In this document: positions 49,908-60,558 of the stretch, piece after piece
Numbering within the stretch: position 1 is the first letter of the stretch
Layout of the letters: the number at the start of each line of letters is the position of its first letter
Translations under genes and position numbers: made by a program
The notes under the pieces: generated by a model
The model's database searches: none
The model's input: only the letters and a program-made list of their open reading frames with translations
What the model was told of the DNA's origin: nothing
Assembly (NCBI GenBank): GCA_949751835.1
Contig: CATKHK010000038.1
Location: 248,001-312,000, forward strand
Direction of reading: 5' to 3'
DNA: 64,000 nt
From: Blepharisma japonicum
Taxonomy: Eukaryota; Ciliophora; Heterotrichea; Heterotrichida; Blepharismidae

Positions 49908-52900
49908 ATGCTTGACTTTGAAGCTGAAAATTTTCAATCATCTGCATCCACCCAAGGATTGTGAAAGAATAAGAAGCAAAAGATGATTAAGCAATCGATT
50001 TTTGAGTTTTATTGCCAACTTTATCATTATGAAGCTATTGAAGAAATGTCCATGTTTCGGCAAAAAATCGGAAAATCAATTGAAGATCTAGTTTGAAGCT
50101 TTCAAATAATGAGCTTATTATGAATTCCAGATCTCCCAATCAAAGATTGGAGCGATAATATGATATTATGAAAAATTATTGGATATTTTAGAATTGATAA
50201 TATATGCTCAGAATTCGGGATTATTGATGCATACTTATACTTATCAATTGTAGTCGATTTTATAATATTTTTTGGCATATTTACTCTGAGCTTTATGATT
50301 TATCATTCAGTGAATTTGCCAAGATTATTCTTAATATCATTTAAATGAATTTTCAATTTCTGGGCAAATTTGATTTTTATACCATCTATGGTATTGTATT
50401 CCATCTTTTTGAAATATAACTTTGCATCTTCAGAAAAAATATCTGAATATAAGCACAATAATGAGCCTGCAAGCTTTGAGGTAAATACTACAATACAAAT
50501 TTTAATAGTTTGTGCAATAATATTTAATTTCCCTTTGATTTTATTCAGTAAGTAAAAATAAGCTCAAATCAAAGGCTCACTCGAAAATTAATTTGCATAT
50601 AGCTATGCTATCATACTTTGCTCCAATATTTTATGTATTGTTCGATAAAGACTTCATGATTTACTATCAATTCCTTTTAATGATTATTTTACTAATTTTG
50701 ACTACAGAATCTCTAATTTATTTACCTTATTTTTCTTTCTATTGTAATCTGACACTAGTTCTTAGGCTTTTTGCTATTTGTATAGTATCTTTTGTGCTTA
50801 TTTTAGGAGATTGAATGGATAATTCGCTATTAATTTTTTTAACTGCAATGATTTTAGGGCCGTTAGCAGCCGTACTAATTTATCAGCTTGTATTAAAAGC
50901 GCAAAGAAATATAGCTATAAATCTTCCATCTAGTTTAGCTGGGATAAATTCTGTATATAAATTAGAAAAATGTCTTAGGCATTCATTAATATTAGATGAT
51001 CCTGATCTGAAAGACGATATAATTTACCTCTTCGAAATTTTCTTCACAGAAAAGTACTTGTGCCGAGATAAGCTTCAGATTATCTGGGTAACAAACTATT
51101 GTTTATTTACGCTAAAAGACGAACCTCTGTCCAGAATTAAGATAAGCAAAACTAAAAAAATTTCAGGAAATTTGGAATCTGATTTCCAAGAATATTTATG
51201 CAATCAAAAAATTAAATCTTTATCAAGCGAAAGCACGCAGTTTATTGATTACTTTCAGCAATTGCATATGATAAAAAAAAAACGATTTAAAATTATGCAT
51301 TAATTTATTAAAATTCTGAGAAGAAGTAGTTTCATCAAGACCTGATACAAGAAAACTCTCAAAAAATCTTTTGTGACTAGATGAAAAATTATTATTTTTA
51401 AATAATAAATATACCCAATTGACCACAAAATTCTTTAACTCCAAGGAGTCTTTAGATCTTTACGCTTCATATGCTAGTAATATCCTTTTTGATTGAGAAA
51501 AAGCAAATTTACTGGAAAATAAGTTGCAATTGTTTACTAAATCTGCTAAAAAGTCCAATTGCGAATTCTTTAACGACATTTATGGAATTTTTGTAGTCTC
51601 ATGCGAAGAAGAGAATTTTGGTGAAATTTTATTTTCAAACCCAAAATCCAGTGAAATTATGAAGTCTCCTTCACATAGTATTGATGGGGCCAATATAACA
51701 AACTTCATTCCTTCTTATTATTTTGAAAAAATTAATGAAGAGATACATCGAATAATTCATTTTGCATCTACGCCAAAAATTGATTTAAGCTGAGGATTTT
51801 TTTTAAATCTTCCATCTCACTATCTGATAGAATGCACTGGGAAAATTTATATAACTTCTTATGAAAATTATGTTATTTCAATATTCCTTTTTAAGCCTAA
51901 AAGAACTAAACATCAAATCGCTTTGATATCGGGAACTGGAGAAATTTGTGGCTATTCTGAAAATTTCCCTAAATTTGTGAAAAAATATAGAGGCAACTTA
52001 ATAGGATACAATCTCAAAAACTTATTCCCTGAGATAGAAGAAATTGATTGGCAATGATTTATCCCGTATAGGCTATCAGGATTTGAAATTGAGACTATTT
52101 TAGTTTTTTGCTATTACCAAATAAATGACATTAAAGTGTTTTATGCTATTTTAACAAATAACTATTATGAAATTCAAAGATTAAAACATAAAAATACGAA
52201 ATTTGAAGGGGAATATGAAGAAGAATTAGAAGAACTAGACGAAAAAGAAAACAAAACAGTTAGTCAGATCTTATTAAAGGTGCCAATTATAGAAGTAAAC
52301 AGTAATGAAATATATAAAGAGTATCCAGATATAGATGACGCTTATGCAAATTCTGAAATGAATTTAAACCAGGAACTCTCAGTTGAGTCTCCTCAAGTAA
52401 CCGATCGTGCTTTTTCTGAAGAAAAATCCCAGGTTTCAGAAAATACTCGTAGGTTGAGATTCCTTAAGCAGATAACTACATCATCAAGGTCAATAAATAT
52501 TTTGCATCTAGCAATTATTTTAGCAGTATTTTCTATATAGATTGTAGCTGTTATAGGCACAAATATTGCAGTTTTATTTTACGCTTTCTCTAATATAAAT
52601 TTTATACGAAATATGGGATTACCTTTAACTCTTGGTAAATTAGGCAAAAAATTCCAAAATATTGGCTATACTGCTCATATGATTTGGGCATTAACGCCTA
52701 TAGTAAGTCCTGATCTCAAGCCATCATTAAATACAATGTGAAATAAAATCATCAGTTTTATGGTTGATTTAAAAGGCCTGTATCTTTATACCATTCATCA
52801 TTCGAAGGGTGGAATTATTGTTCTGGAAAAGAAATTTTTACGAATAACAATATAAAGCTATGAAATTCGAATAAGAAAATAAACTTATTAGACATGATTA

Positions 52901-52917
52901 CAGAATTTATGAAAAAT

Positions 52918-52933
52918 GTAAAAAATTATTTAG
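52918..52933 (+). other. 16-nt intron 2 of copy 11
   Basis: GTAAAAAATTATTTAG lies at the intron 2 site where all other copies have 15 nt. The extra base is on the 5' side: the presumed branch adenine is at position 11, keeping its distance to the 3' splice site. Removing 16 nt keeps the downstream frame (GGA-AAT-GAA...). Confidence 0.7.
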
Positions 52934-53761
52934 GGAAATGAATTTGTTAGAAAATATAATAATTCAGAAAATTATAGTGATCAAGCCTCATTTTTAGCGG
53001 CAAATAGCTATGGCGAAACATTTGACTATTGCAATAGGTCTTGACATGAAATTATGGATTGCCAAAAAGTAATAATGTCAGAATTTAAATCCCAAATTTT
53101 TATTTTTCTTATATTTGGAATTGGGGTTCTTGCCTTATGCATTTGTCTAATGATGCCATTTTGGTATTCTATGGTTAAAATAGAAAGCAATCTTTGAAAT
53201 AATTTAAGAAAAAAAGTATATGTGCATTATTTTGAGCTAAAACAGTCATCATTGGAAAGACTAAAATATGTTCATTCACAGTCTGATATTTTACTTAGAG
53301 AAAATAATCCATCTAAGAAGCATTTTAACTTTAGAAATTATTGAAAATATATTTGAAGAATTTGTGTAGATTTTATAATTGTCATACTTTTTTCTGTTAT
53401 AAATATTACCTATCTCTACGAAAAATGCACAGACTATCTATCTTATAGACCAGAAATAATTAAAGAAATCTTACGTGCACAGTCATTTCAGAATACTTTG
53501 GCAATAGGGTCAACAAATTCTCAATTAGAGCATTGAGGATTGCCATTATATAACTATTTTCCTAATGATTATTTTTTAGTCAATAGTATATCTGCATTTC
53601 TAAATGATTGAAGAAATCTTCAACGTTCGAAATTGGTTTTAAGGAATCCTAAATATTTGCCCATTTTATCAGAACAATTTAAAACAAGCTTCTTTAAATA
53701 TGAAAATGAACCCACCTGATATTATTTTGATTTTGGAGCATATGCAGCTGAAGATATCATA

Positions 53762-53832
53762 TACTACGTTTTATTAAATTCTTACTTTTTGCAGCAAATC
53801 TTTATTTATTATAATTTTAAGATAAAAGTATA
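53762..53832. mobile_element. Candidate retained IES (71 bp, TA-bounded)
   Basis: Relative to copies 9 and 12, 71 bp interrupt the codons for E-D-I-I / N-F-D-S-Y. The insertion is preceded by TA (53760-53761) and ends in TA (53831-53832). Its ends are mirror images: TATACT on the left and, read on the opposite strand, TATACT on the right. Taking it out together with one TA rejoins ATA-AAT-TTT-GAT in family register. TA-bounded, short, AT-rich segments that are precisely removed during macronuclear development are the known form of IESs in Blepharisma and Paramecium. It could also be an ordinary small insertion. Confidence 0.6.
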
Positions 53833-54120
53833 AATTTTGATAGCTATTTGGTCACTTATTCAAATACTGACCCCAATTTGTGATTATATTGAATATTAAA
53901 TCTTGAAAAAATGACTAAAGTTTATGATGTAATTGCTGATGAATTTGATAGGCACTCACAAAGAATAATTGAAGATCAAGTTAAAATTATAACAGCAGCT
54001 TTTGTTATTTTTGCTTTGAGCTCTGCATTTATATATTTTGCACTTTATTTTCAATTTTTTAAAAAAGAAAAACAACATATTCAGAAGATTGATTCAATGC
54101 TGACAATTATTCCTTGATAA

Positions 54121-54913
54121 AAATAATAATTCTATTTTTAGAATATAGTTATAAGTAATGCTCACTTAGTTGCTTTTAAGTGGTATATTGTCATTCTATT
54201 TTAATTCTCATATTTTTTTAAAATATGAATCATCCATCTTGCAGAAAAATTAAAAAAGTATTCTCAAATAATTGAATTTGATATAAAAAGCAAATATGTT
54301 TGCTTTCCAGCATTCAGATAAAATTTATTTATGCATGATTTTTGGTTTTAATCTGCAAGAAAACTAAACGCAGCAATAGTCAGTGAATTAATTTAAATCG
54401 CCTTTTAAATAGAATTTAAAATTTATATTTTTGGGCCTCTTTCAGTTGGAATAATTTTTTTAAATAATAAAAATTTATAGGCGAAAATATGAGTATAAAC
54501 AGCAACAAAAATTTGCAAGTCAAGCACGTTGAGAAGGAAAAGAAGAGTGGTGTGTCCAGAAATGAGAGAAAAATAGAGAAAGATAGGTAAGCAAAGACTT
54601 TTAGAAAAAAACAAAAAATCCTGCTGCACTAATATTTTATTAACTAAACATCTACTATAAAATTTCTTTAACACATTAAGTTAAAAAATATATAAATTAG
54701 TTATTCCTTCTTTTAAAATTTTGTATTGCTATGAGAATTAAATCGATAATAAAAATTTACTCAAATCATTTTTTTTCAAAATATTAAATAACAGTTTTTA
54801 TAATTTATCAATAGAGAGAATAAAAGCCGATGGTTTATTCTATGAATAATTTAAACAGATCAAATGGCTAGAATTTATTTAATTAGCTGCATTTTTAATT
54901 AAATAATTTATAT
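54121..54913. other. 3' flank of copy 11 and spacer
   Basis: The first ~250 bp align loosely with the 3' flank of copy 9. A small + strand open frame (54489-54590, 33 codons, very basic, M-S-I-N-S-N-K-N-L-Q-V-K) is noted without support as a gene. The rest is AT-rich. Confidence 0.4.
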
Positions 54914-55195
54914 CTGAGCTTAATTTTGAAACTTGCAAATTCACTTCTATCACGAAGGAAACATGAAAGAATAAAAACCAAAAATCAGTTAAAAGACGAC
55001 TTTTGAGTTTTACCACCAACTTTAGCACAATGAAACTACTAGTAATGTCTCAATAAACAAGCAAAAAGCTTGCATTGCAATTGAAGGCATAGTTTTGTCA
55101 ATTCAAGTGATAAGTTCAATCTCCATATATTTCTAATTTTTTTTTAAAAGCAATATTAACAGAAAAAAAAATCAATGCTGAAAATTATTTTATAA
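54914..55195 (+). pseudogene. Relic 2: family copy with nearly all of its interior deleted
   Basis: From 54914 to about 55120 the sequence aligns with the first ~65 codons of copies 12 and 13 (GAATAAAAACCAAAAATCAG, TTTTGAGTTTTACCACCAAC and so on), with many small changes. Directly afterwards, about 55125-55195 aligns with the last ~20 codons of the same genes (AAAAGCAATATTAACAG, then TCAATGCTGAAAATTATT). About 3.9 kb of normal gene between these points is absent. It is a clear dead copy, older than copies 10 and 11 judging by its drift. Confidence 0.75.
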
Positions 55196-55797
55196 TAAAA
55201 TTAAATTTGGTATAACTATAGAGATAATAAGTAGTTTAAAAAATAAAATTATTTCAGATTATATTTATATAACTACTTCAATAAATTTTAATATAATTTA
55301 ATTTTCGCAGTGTTTGCACTTTTTAAGAGAAAAGAGCTGCTTTTATAGACATCAGTTCAAAGAGAAAATTATTAATAAATAATTCTTAATTTTATGATAA
55401 ATTATTTTCAAGTTTGAGATTCTTTGAATAAGCTATGCTAGTTATTAATGAAAATTTCTAACTATAATTTTAGTAATTTTAAAGATTTATTATAAAATAC
55501 AAAAATTTTTGAATAATTATTCATAAGTTTGTGAGTAATTTTTTTTTCTAACCTTTTTGTTTTTCAATGGACCGTTGAACTTTTTATAAAAATTTGGATA
55601 TGTCATTGCTTTTTACTTTAAATCAATTATTTACTGATTTTTATTTTTTTTTAAATTCATTTATAGTAAAAACAATAAACATTCTGTTAAATAATTTATC
55701 ATTAAACTCGTTGAAAAGACTTTTTCCTCTTTCTAGCATTTGAAGCAAGCTTTAAAGCTTATATTTCTTTATTATTGAATTTCTAATAAAATCATTA
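55196..55797. other. Spacer between relic 2 and copy 12
   Basis: 600 bp of A/T-rich sequence with long T runs. No open frame or relic recognised. The end (AAAATCATTAATG) is the start context of copy 12. Confidence 0.45.
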
Positions 55798-58700
55798 ATG
55801 TTTGAAATCGATGCTGAAATTAATGAATCGTCTGCTTTTAAAAAAGATTTATGGAAGAACCAGAAGCAGAGAACAATTAAGCAGTCAATTTTTGAGTTTT
55901 ACTACCAGCTTTATCACAATAAGACTGATGAAGAAATCTCCATTCTTAGGCAAAAAGTTGAAAAAGCAATAGAAGATTTAATTTGATGCTTTCAAATGAT
56001 GAGTTTACTATGAGCTCCAAGTCTTCCAATTAAGGATTGAGTTGATCATATGACATTATGAGAAATTATCGGATACTCAAGACTTGACAATATATGCTCA
56101 GAGATAGGGATCATTGATGTATACTTATACTTATCAATAGTTGTTAATTTTACAATATTTCTCAGCATTATGACTTCAATCTTGATTATCTATCGCTTTG
56201 CTAGCTTACCGGCATTAGTATTTATATTATTTAAATGAATTTTCAGTTTCTGATTGAATTTGATTTTTATACCATCTATGACATTGTATTCCATTTTTTT
56301 GAAGTATAGCTTTAATCCTTCAAGAAATGTATCTGAATATAAGAACAATAACAATCCCTCAAACTTTGAGGTAAATGCTGCATTACAAATTTCTATAATT
56401 TTTTCAATGATTATTGCTTTTCTATTGATTTTATTCCATACTGAATTTTCAGGAGAAATAAAACATGCTTTAAGTACAAATAAATTAAAATCAAAAGCAC
56501 ACTCGAAACTTGATATACATATAGCAATACTATCATACTTTTCTCCTATATTTTATGTTTTGTTTGATAAAGAATATATCATTTATTATCAATGCTTATT
56601 GATGATAATTTTAATAATTTTGATAACAGAAACTATAATATTTTTACCATATTTTTCAAGTTATTGCAACTTAGCGCTAATTCTTCGGCTTTTTACTGTT
56701 TCTGTAGTATCCTTTGGATTTATTTTAGGGTATTGGATGGATAATTCAGTATTAATTATTTTAATAGCTATACTTTTAGGGCCTATAGCAGCAGTTTTTA
56801 TTTATCAGTTTACGCAAAAATGTCAAAGATGTTTAATCGTAGATCTTCCAAAAGGCTTAGATGGAATAAATTCTGTATATAAACTAGAAAAATCTCTTAG
56901 GAATTCATTACTCTTAGAAGATTCTGAAAATAAAGACCAAATAATTTACTTATTTGAAATATTCTTTATAGAAAAATACTTATGTCGAGATAAGTTTCAA
57001 ATTCTCTGGGTAACAAACTATTGTTTATTTACATTGCAAGATGAACCTTTATCAAAAATCAAATTAAGACAAGCAAAAAATATTCCAGGAAATTTAGAAT
57101 CTGATTTTCAAGAATATTTATGTTATAAACATATTGAATCTTTAAGAAGTGAAAGCACAAAATATATCGACTACTTTCAGCAATTGCATATAATCAAAAA
57201 GAAAGATTTAAAATTATGTGTCAACCTATTGAAATTTTGAGAAGAATTAATTACATCAAAGCCAGATATTAAAAAACTGTCAAAAGAACTTCTATGGATA
57301 GAAGAAAAATTGTTATTTTTGAATAATAAATATATTGAATTCACAGCAAGATATTTTGATTCTAAAGAATCTTTAGATCTCTATGCTTCATATGCAAAGG
57401 ATATCCTTTTTGACTGAGAAAAATCAAATTTATTAAAAAATAAGTCACGATCATTTGGTAGAAGTACTATAAACTCCTATTCACGAAATTTTGAATTTTT
57501 TAATGATCACAACGGAATTTTTATAATTTCATGTGAAGAAGGAAACTTTGGTGAAATTCTTTTTTCAAACCCAAAATCTAGCGAAATTATGAAGTGTCAT
57601 TCATACAATATTAATGGAGCCAGTATAACAAACTTTATTCCGACTTACTACTGTGAAAAACTATATGAAGAAATTCACAGGACTATTCATTTTGCTTCCT
57701 GCTCAGAAATAGACTTAAATGAACGATTCTTTTTAATCCTTCCCTCACATTTTCTAATAGAGTGCTCTGGGAAAATTTTAATAACCTCACACGATAATTG
57801 TCTCATTTCTATTTTAATTTTTAAACCAAAAATAGCTAAACATCAAGTTGCCTTAATATCAGAAACCGGAGAAATTTGCAGCTATTCTGAAAATTTTTCA
57901 AAATTTACTAAAAATTATAGAAGCAATTTAGCAGGATATAACCTTAAAAATTTATTTCCTGAAATACCAGATTTTGCTTGGCAATGATTTATCCCTTATA
58001 GGCTATCAGGCTTTGAAACCGAAACTATTTTGGTTTTATGCTATTATCACGTCAATAAAATGAAAGTATTTTATGCTGTAATAACAAATGAATCTGATGA
58101 AATTCAAAGATGGAAAAATAAAAATTCGTTATTTGAAAAGGAAAATGAGGGTGAAAAATTTTATTTGGCAAGCCAAATATCATTAAACGTTCCAAATACT
58201 GAACGTAATAGTGTCATATATAATGAAGATTCAGAAATTAAAGAAATTTCTGTTCATTCAGAAATGAATTTAAATAAATCAAGCGAAACTGCAGAATTAA
58301 CTTATCGCTCTGAAGAAAAATCTCAAATTTCGGAATATACTTATCATAGAACGTTTATTCATCAAATAACTACATCTTCAAGGTCTATTAATATTTTGCA
58401 TTTATCTATTACCTTAGCAGTATTTTTTATATAGATTATAGCTGTTTTAGGTGCAAATATCGCTGTGCTGCTTTACGCATTCTCTAATATTAATTTTATA
58501 CGAAATATGGATCTTCCTTTAACACTTGGAAGGTTAGGCAAAAAATTGCAAAATGTAGCCTACACTCCTCATTTACTTTGGGCGCTTTCACCAGGAGCAA
58601 GCTCTGATACTCAGCAGGTGCTAAAAGTTGTATGGAATAAAATCATCACTTATAATGCTGATTTAAAAGATATGTATCTTAATATTACTTCTAATTTAGA

Positions 58701-59952
58701 AGAGTGGAATTATTGCTCAGGAAAAGAAATTTTTATGGGAAAAAATATAAAGTTATGGAATTCTAATAAGAAAATCAATTTATTGGATATGATTTCAGAA
58801 TTTATCCAAACTGTAAAAAATATTCAGGGAAATGAGTTTGTGAGAAAATATAATAATTCAGAAGATTATAATGCAGAAGCTTCCTTTTTAATAGCTAATG
58901 GATATGGAGAAGCATTTGAATACTGTAATAATTCTTTATATGAAGTTTTGGATTGCCAAAAAGTAATTATGTCTGATTTTAAATCAAAAATGTTTATCTT
59001 TCTTATATTAGGAATTGGTGTTCTTGCATTTTGTTTTTTCTTTATGATACCATTTTGGTATTCTACTGTAAAAATTGAAAGCGATCTTTGAAATAATTTA
59101 AGGAAAAAAGCATATGAGCATCATTTTGAACTAAAGGAGTCCTTAGTGGAGAGATTAAAGCGAGTTCATTCTCAGCCTGATATTTTACTTAGTAATGAAA
59201 CTCCTTCAAAAAAATATTTTAATTTTAGAAACTACTGAAAATATATATGAAGATTTGTCTTATACTTTATAGTTGTCTCAATGTTTTCTATTATAAATAT
59301 CACCTATCTATATGAAAAATGCACAAATTATTTATTTTATAGACCAGAAATATTAAAAGAAATCATACGCGGACAAATTTTACAAAATTCTATAGCAATA
59401 TGAGCGACAAATTCTCAATTTGAGCATTGGGGAATTCCATTGATAAATAATCTTCCTAATAATTACCCTTTAATGAACAGTTGATCTGCATTTCAAAACG
59501 ACCTTGCAAAGCTTGAACGTTCAAAATTGGTTTTAAGAGATCCCAAATATTCACCTATTTTATCAGAGATATTTAAAAAGAGTTTCTTTGAATATGAAAA
59601 CGAATCAAATCATTATTATTTTGATTATGGGGCATATGCTGCTGAGGATATCATAAAATTCGACAGCTATTGAATTACTTATTCAAATATGCTTGCCGAA
59701 TTCTGATTAATTTGAGCCCTGAATATTGAGATTTTGACTATTAATTACGGTGATCTTGCTGATGAGATTGATAGCTATTCTCAAGGTGTTATAGATGATC
59801 AAGTCACAGTTATAGGGGCAGCTTTTGCAGTTTTTGCTATATGTTCGATAATTATATATTTTTCATTATATTTTATATTTTTTAGGAAAGAAAAGCAATA
59901 CTTGCAAAAGATCAATTCAATGCTGAAAATTATTCCGTGACAAATATGATAA
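55798..59952 (+). CDS. TmcB-like PAS membrane protein, copy 12 (complete)
   Basis: 1,374 residues with introns at 58420-58434 (GTATTTTTTATATAG) and 58813-58827 (GTAAAAAATATTCAG, stop-free). It belongs with copies 9, 11 and 13. N-terminus M-F-E-I-D-A-E-I-N-E-S-S; bundle motif S-G-E-I-K-H-A-L-S-T-N, where the usual R-H-S is K-H-A, a notable change in the best conserved motif of the family. PAS-like cores are I-L-F-S-N-P-K-S-S-E-I-M and S-E-T-G-E-I. The C-terminus is extended by three residues (I-I-P-W-Q-I-W, both Trp from TGA) before TAA. The three exons close exactly in phase 0. Confidence 0.8.
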
Positions 59953-60558
59953 ATTTTCTTCTTATATATAAATTATAATAGGGTTTAAAATTAATGCTAT
60001 CATATTACACTTTTATTTCTTATTAAAAACCTTCTATAAGATACTTTAAGAGTTTTTCGTATAATTTTCCAGGTAGAAAAGCATAATTTACATACCTACA
60101 AATTATGAAAATTAATGATTATTTTAATACTACTTTTTCTTTGCCTTTAAATAGTAATCTTAAATGTTAATAAACTTTTTTCCATATTATAATTATTTTG
60201 ATGAATTAATAAAACTATTTAATTGTCTACTTAAAATTAATTTTAATATAATCAACCTAAATTTGAGTATAAATATATACCCAAATACATTAATAGTACT
60301 TTTATATTTAGCAATCATGCTTGCCTGCTTAATTTATACTACTGTAGGTTTACCAACTATTAATTTTAAAATTAAAACTTTCAAATTGGGCAATTTTTTT
60401 ATTTTTTTCGTTCTTTTTATTATTCTAGAGTAATCAGTTATTTATTAATTTATATATAAATTAATTTTATTTGAAAAATCGTTGCTTTGAGAGTAGGTAC
60501 AAAAATAGATATTTAAGGCTAAAATTTTCTTATACAGTAACATTTATAAAACCCATTT
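59953..60558. other. Spacer between copies 12 and 13
   Basis: 606 bp, AT-rich. A hydrophobic 89-codon open frame at 60164-60433 is probably a by-product of the composition. The last 30 bp (CAGTAACATTTATAAAACCC) resemble the upstream block of copies 9 and 11. Confidence 0.45.

Larger units (their letters stand above)
49908..54120 (+). pseudogene. TmcB-like PAS membrane protein, copy 11 (several breaks)
   Basis: Twin of copy 9 carrying at least four disruptions. (1) 32 nt are missing at 50546/50547, between two copies of ATTC, removing most of the E-I-R-H-S motif; the frame stops at 50553-50555 after 215 residues. (2) One extra base in the A run near 51271-51284. (3) One base missing near 52791-52812. 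(4) A 71-bp insertion at 53762-53832. The introns remain recognisable at 52526-52540 (15 nt) and 52918-52933 (16 nt). Lengths balance: removing introns and the insertion gives 4,111 nt, which equals the 4,143 of copy 9 minus 32 with the two single-base changes cancelling. The second half is otherwise well preserved, so decay is recent. Confidence 0.85.

Noticed and set aside
54423-54674. Minus-strand open frame of 83 codons after copy 11
   Set aside because: It lies in low-complexity spacer, has no recognisable domain, and the duplicated flank of copy 9 has no equivalent.
60164-60433. Hydrophobic 89-codon open frame in the copy 12-13 spacer
   Set aside because: Composition is that of the A/T-rich spacer (Ile, Leu, Phe, Asn, Lys), without conserved motifs or a counterpart in other spacers.
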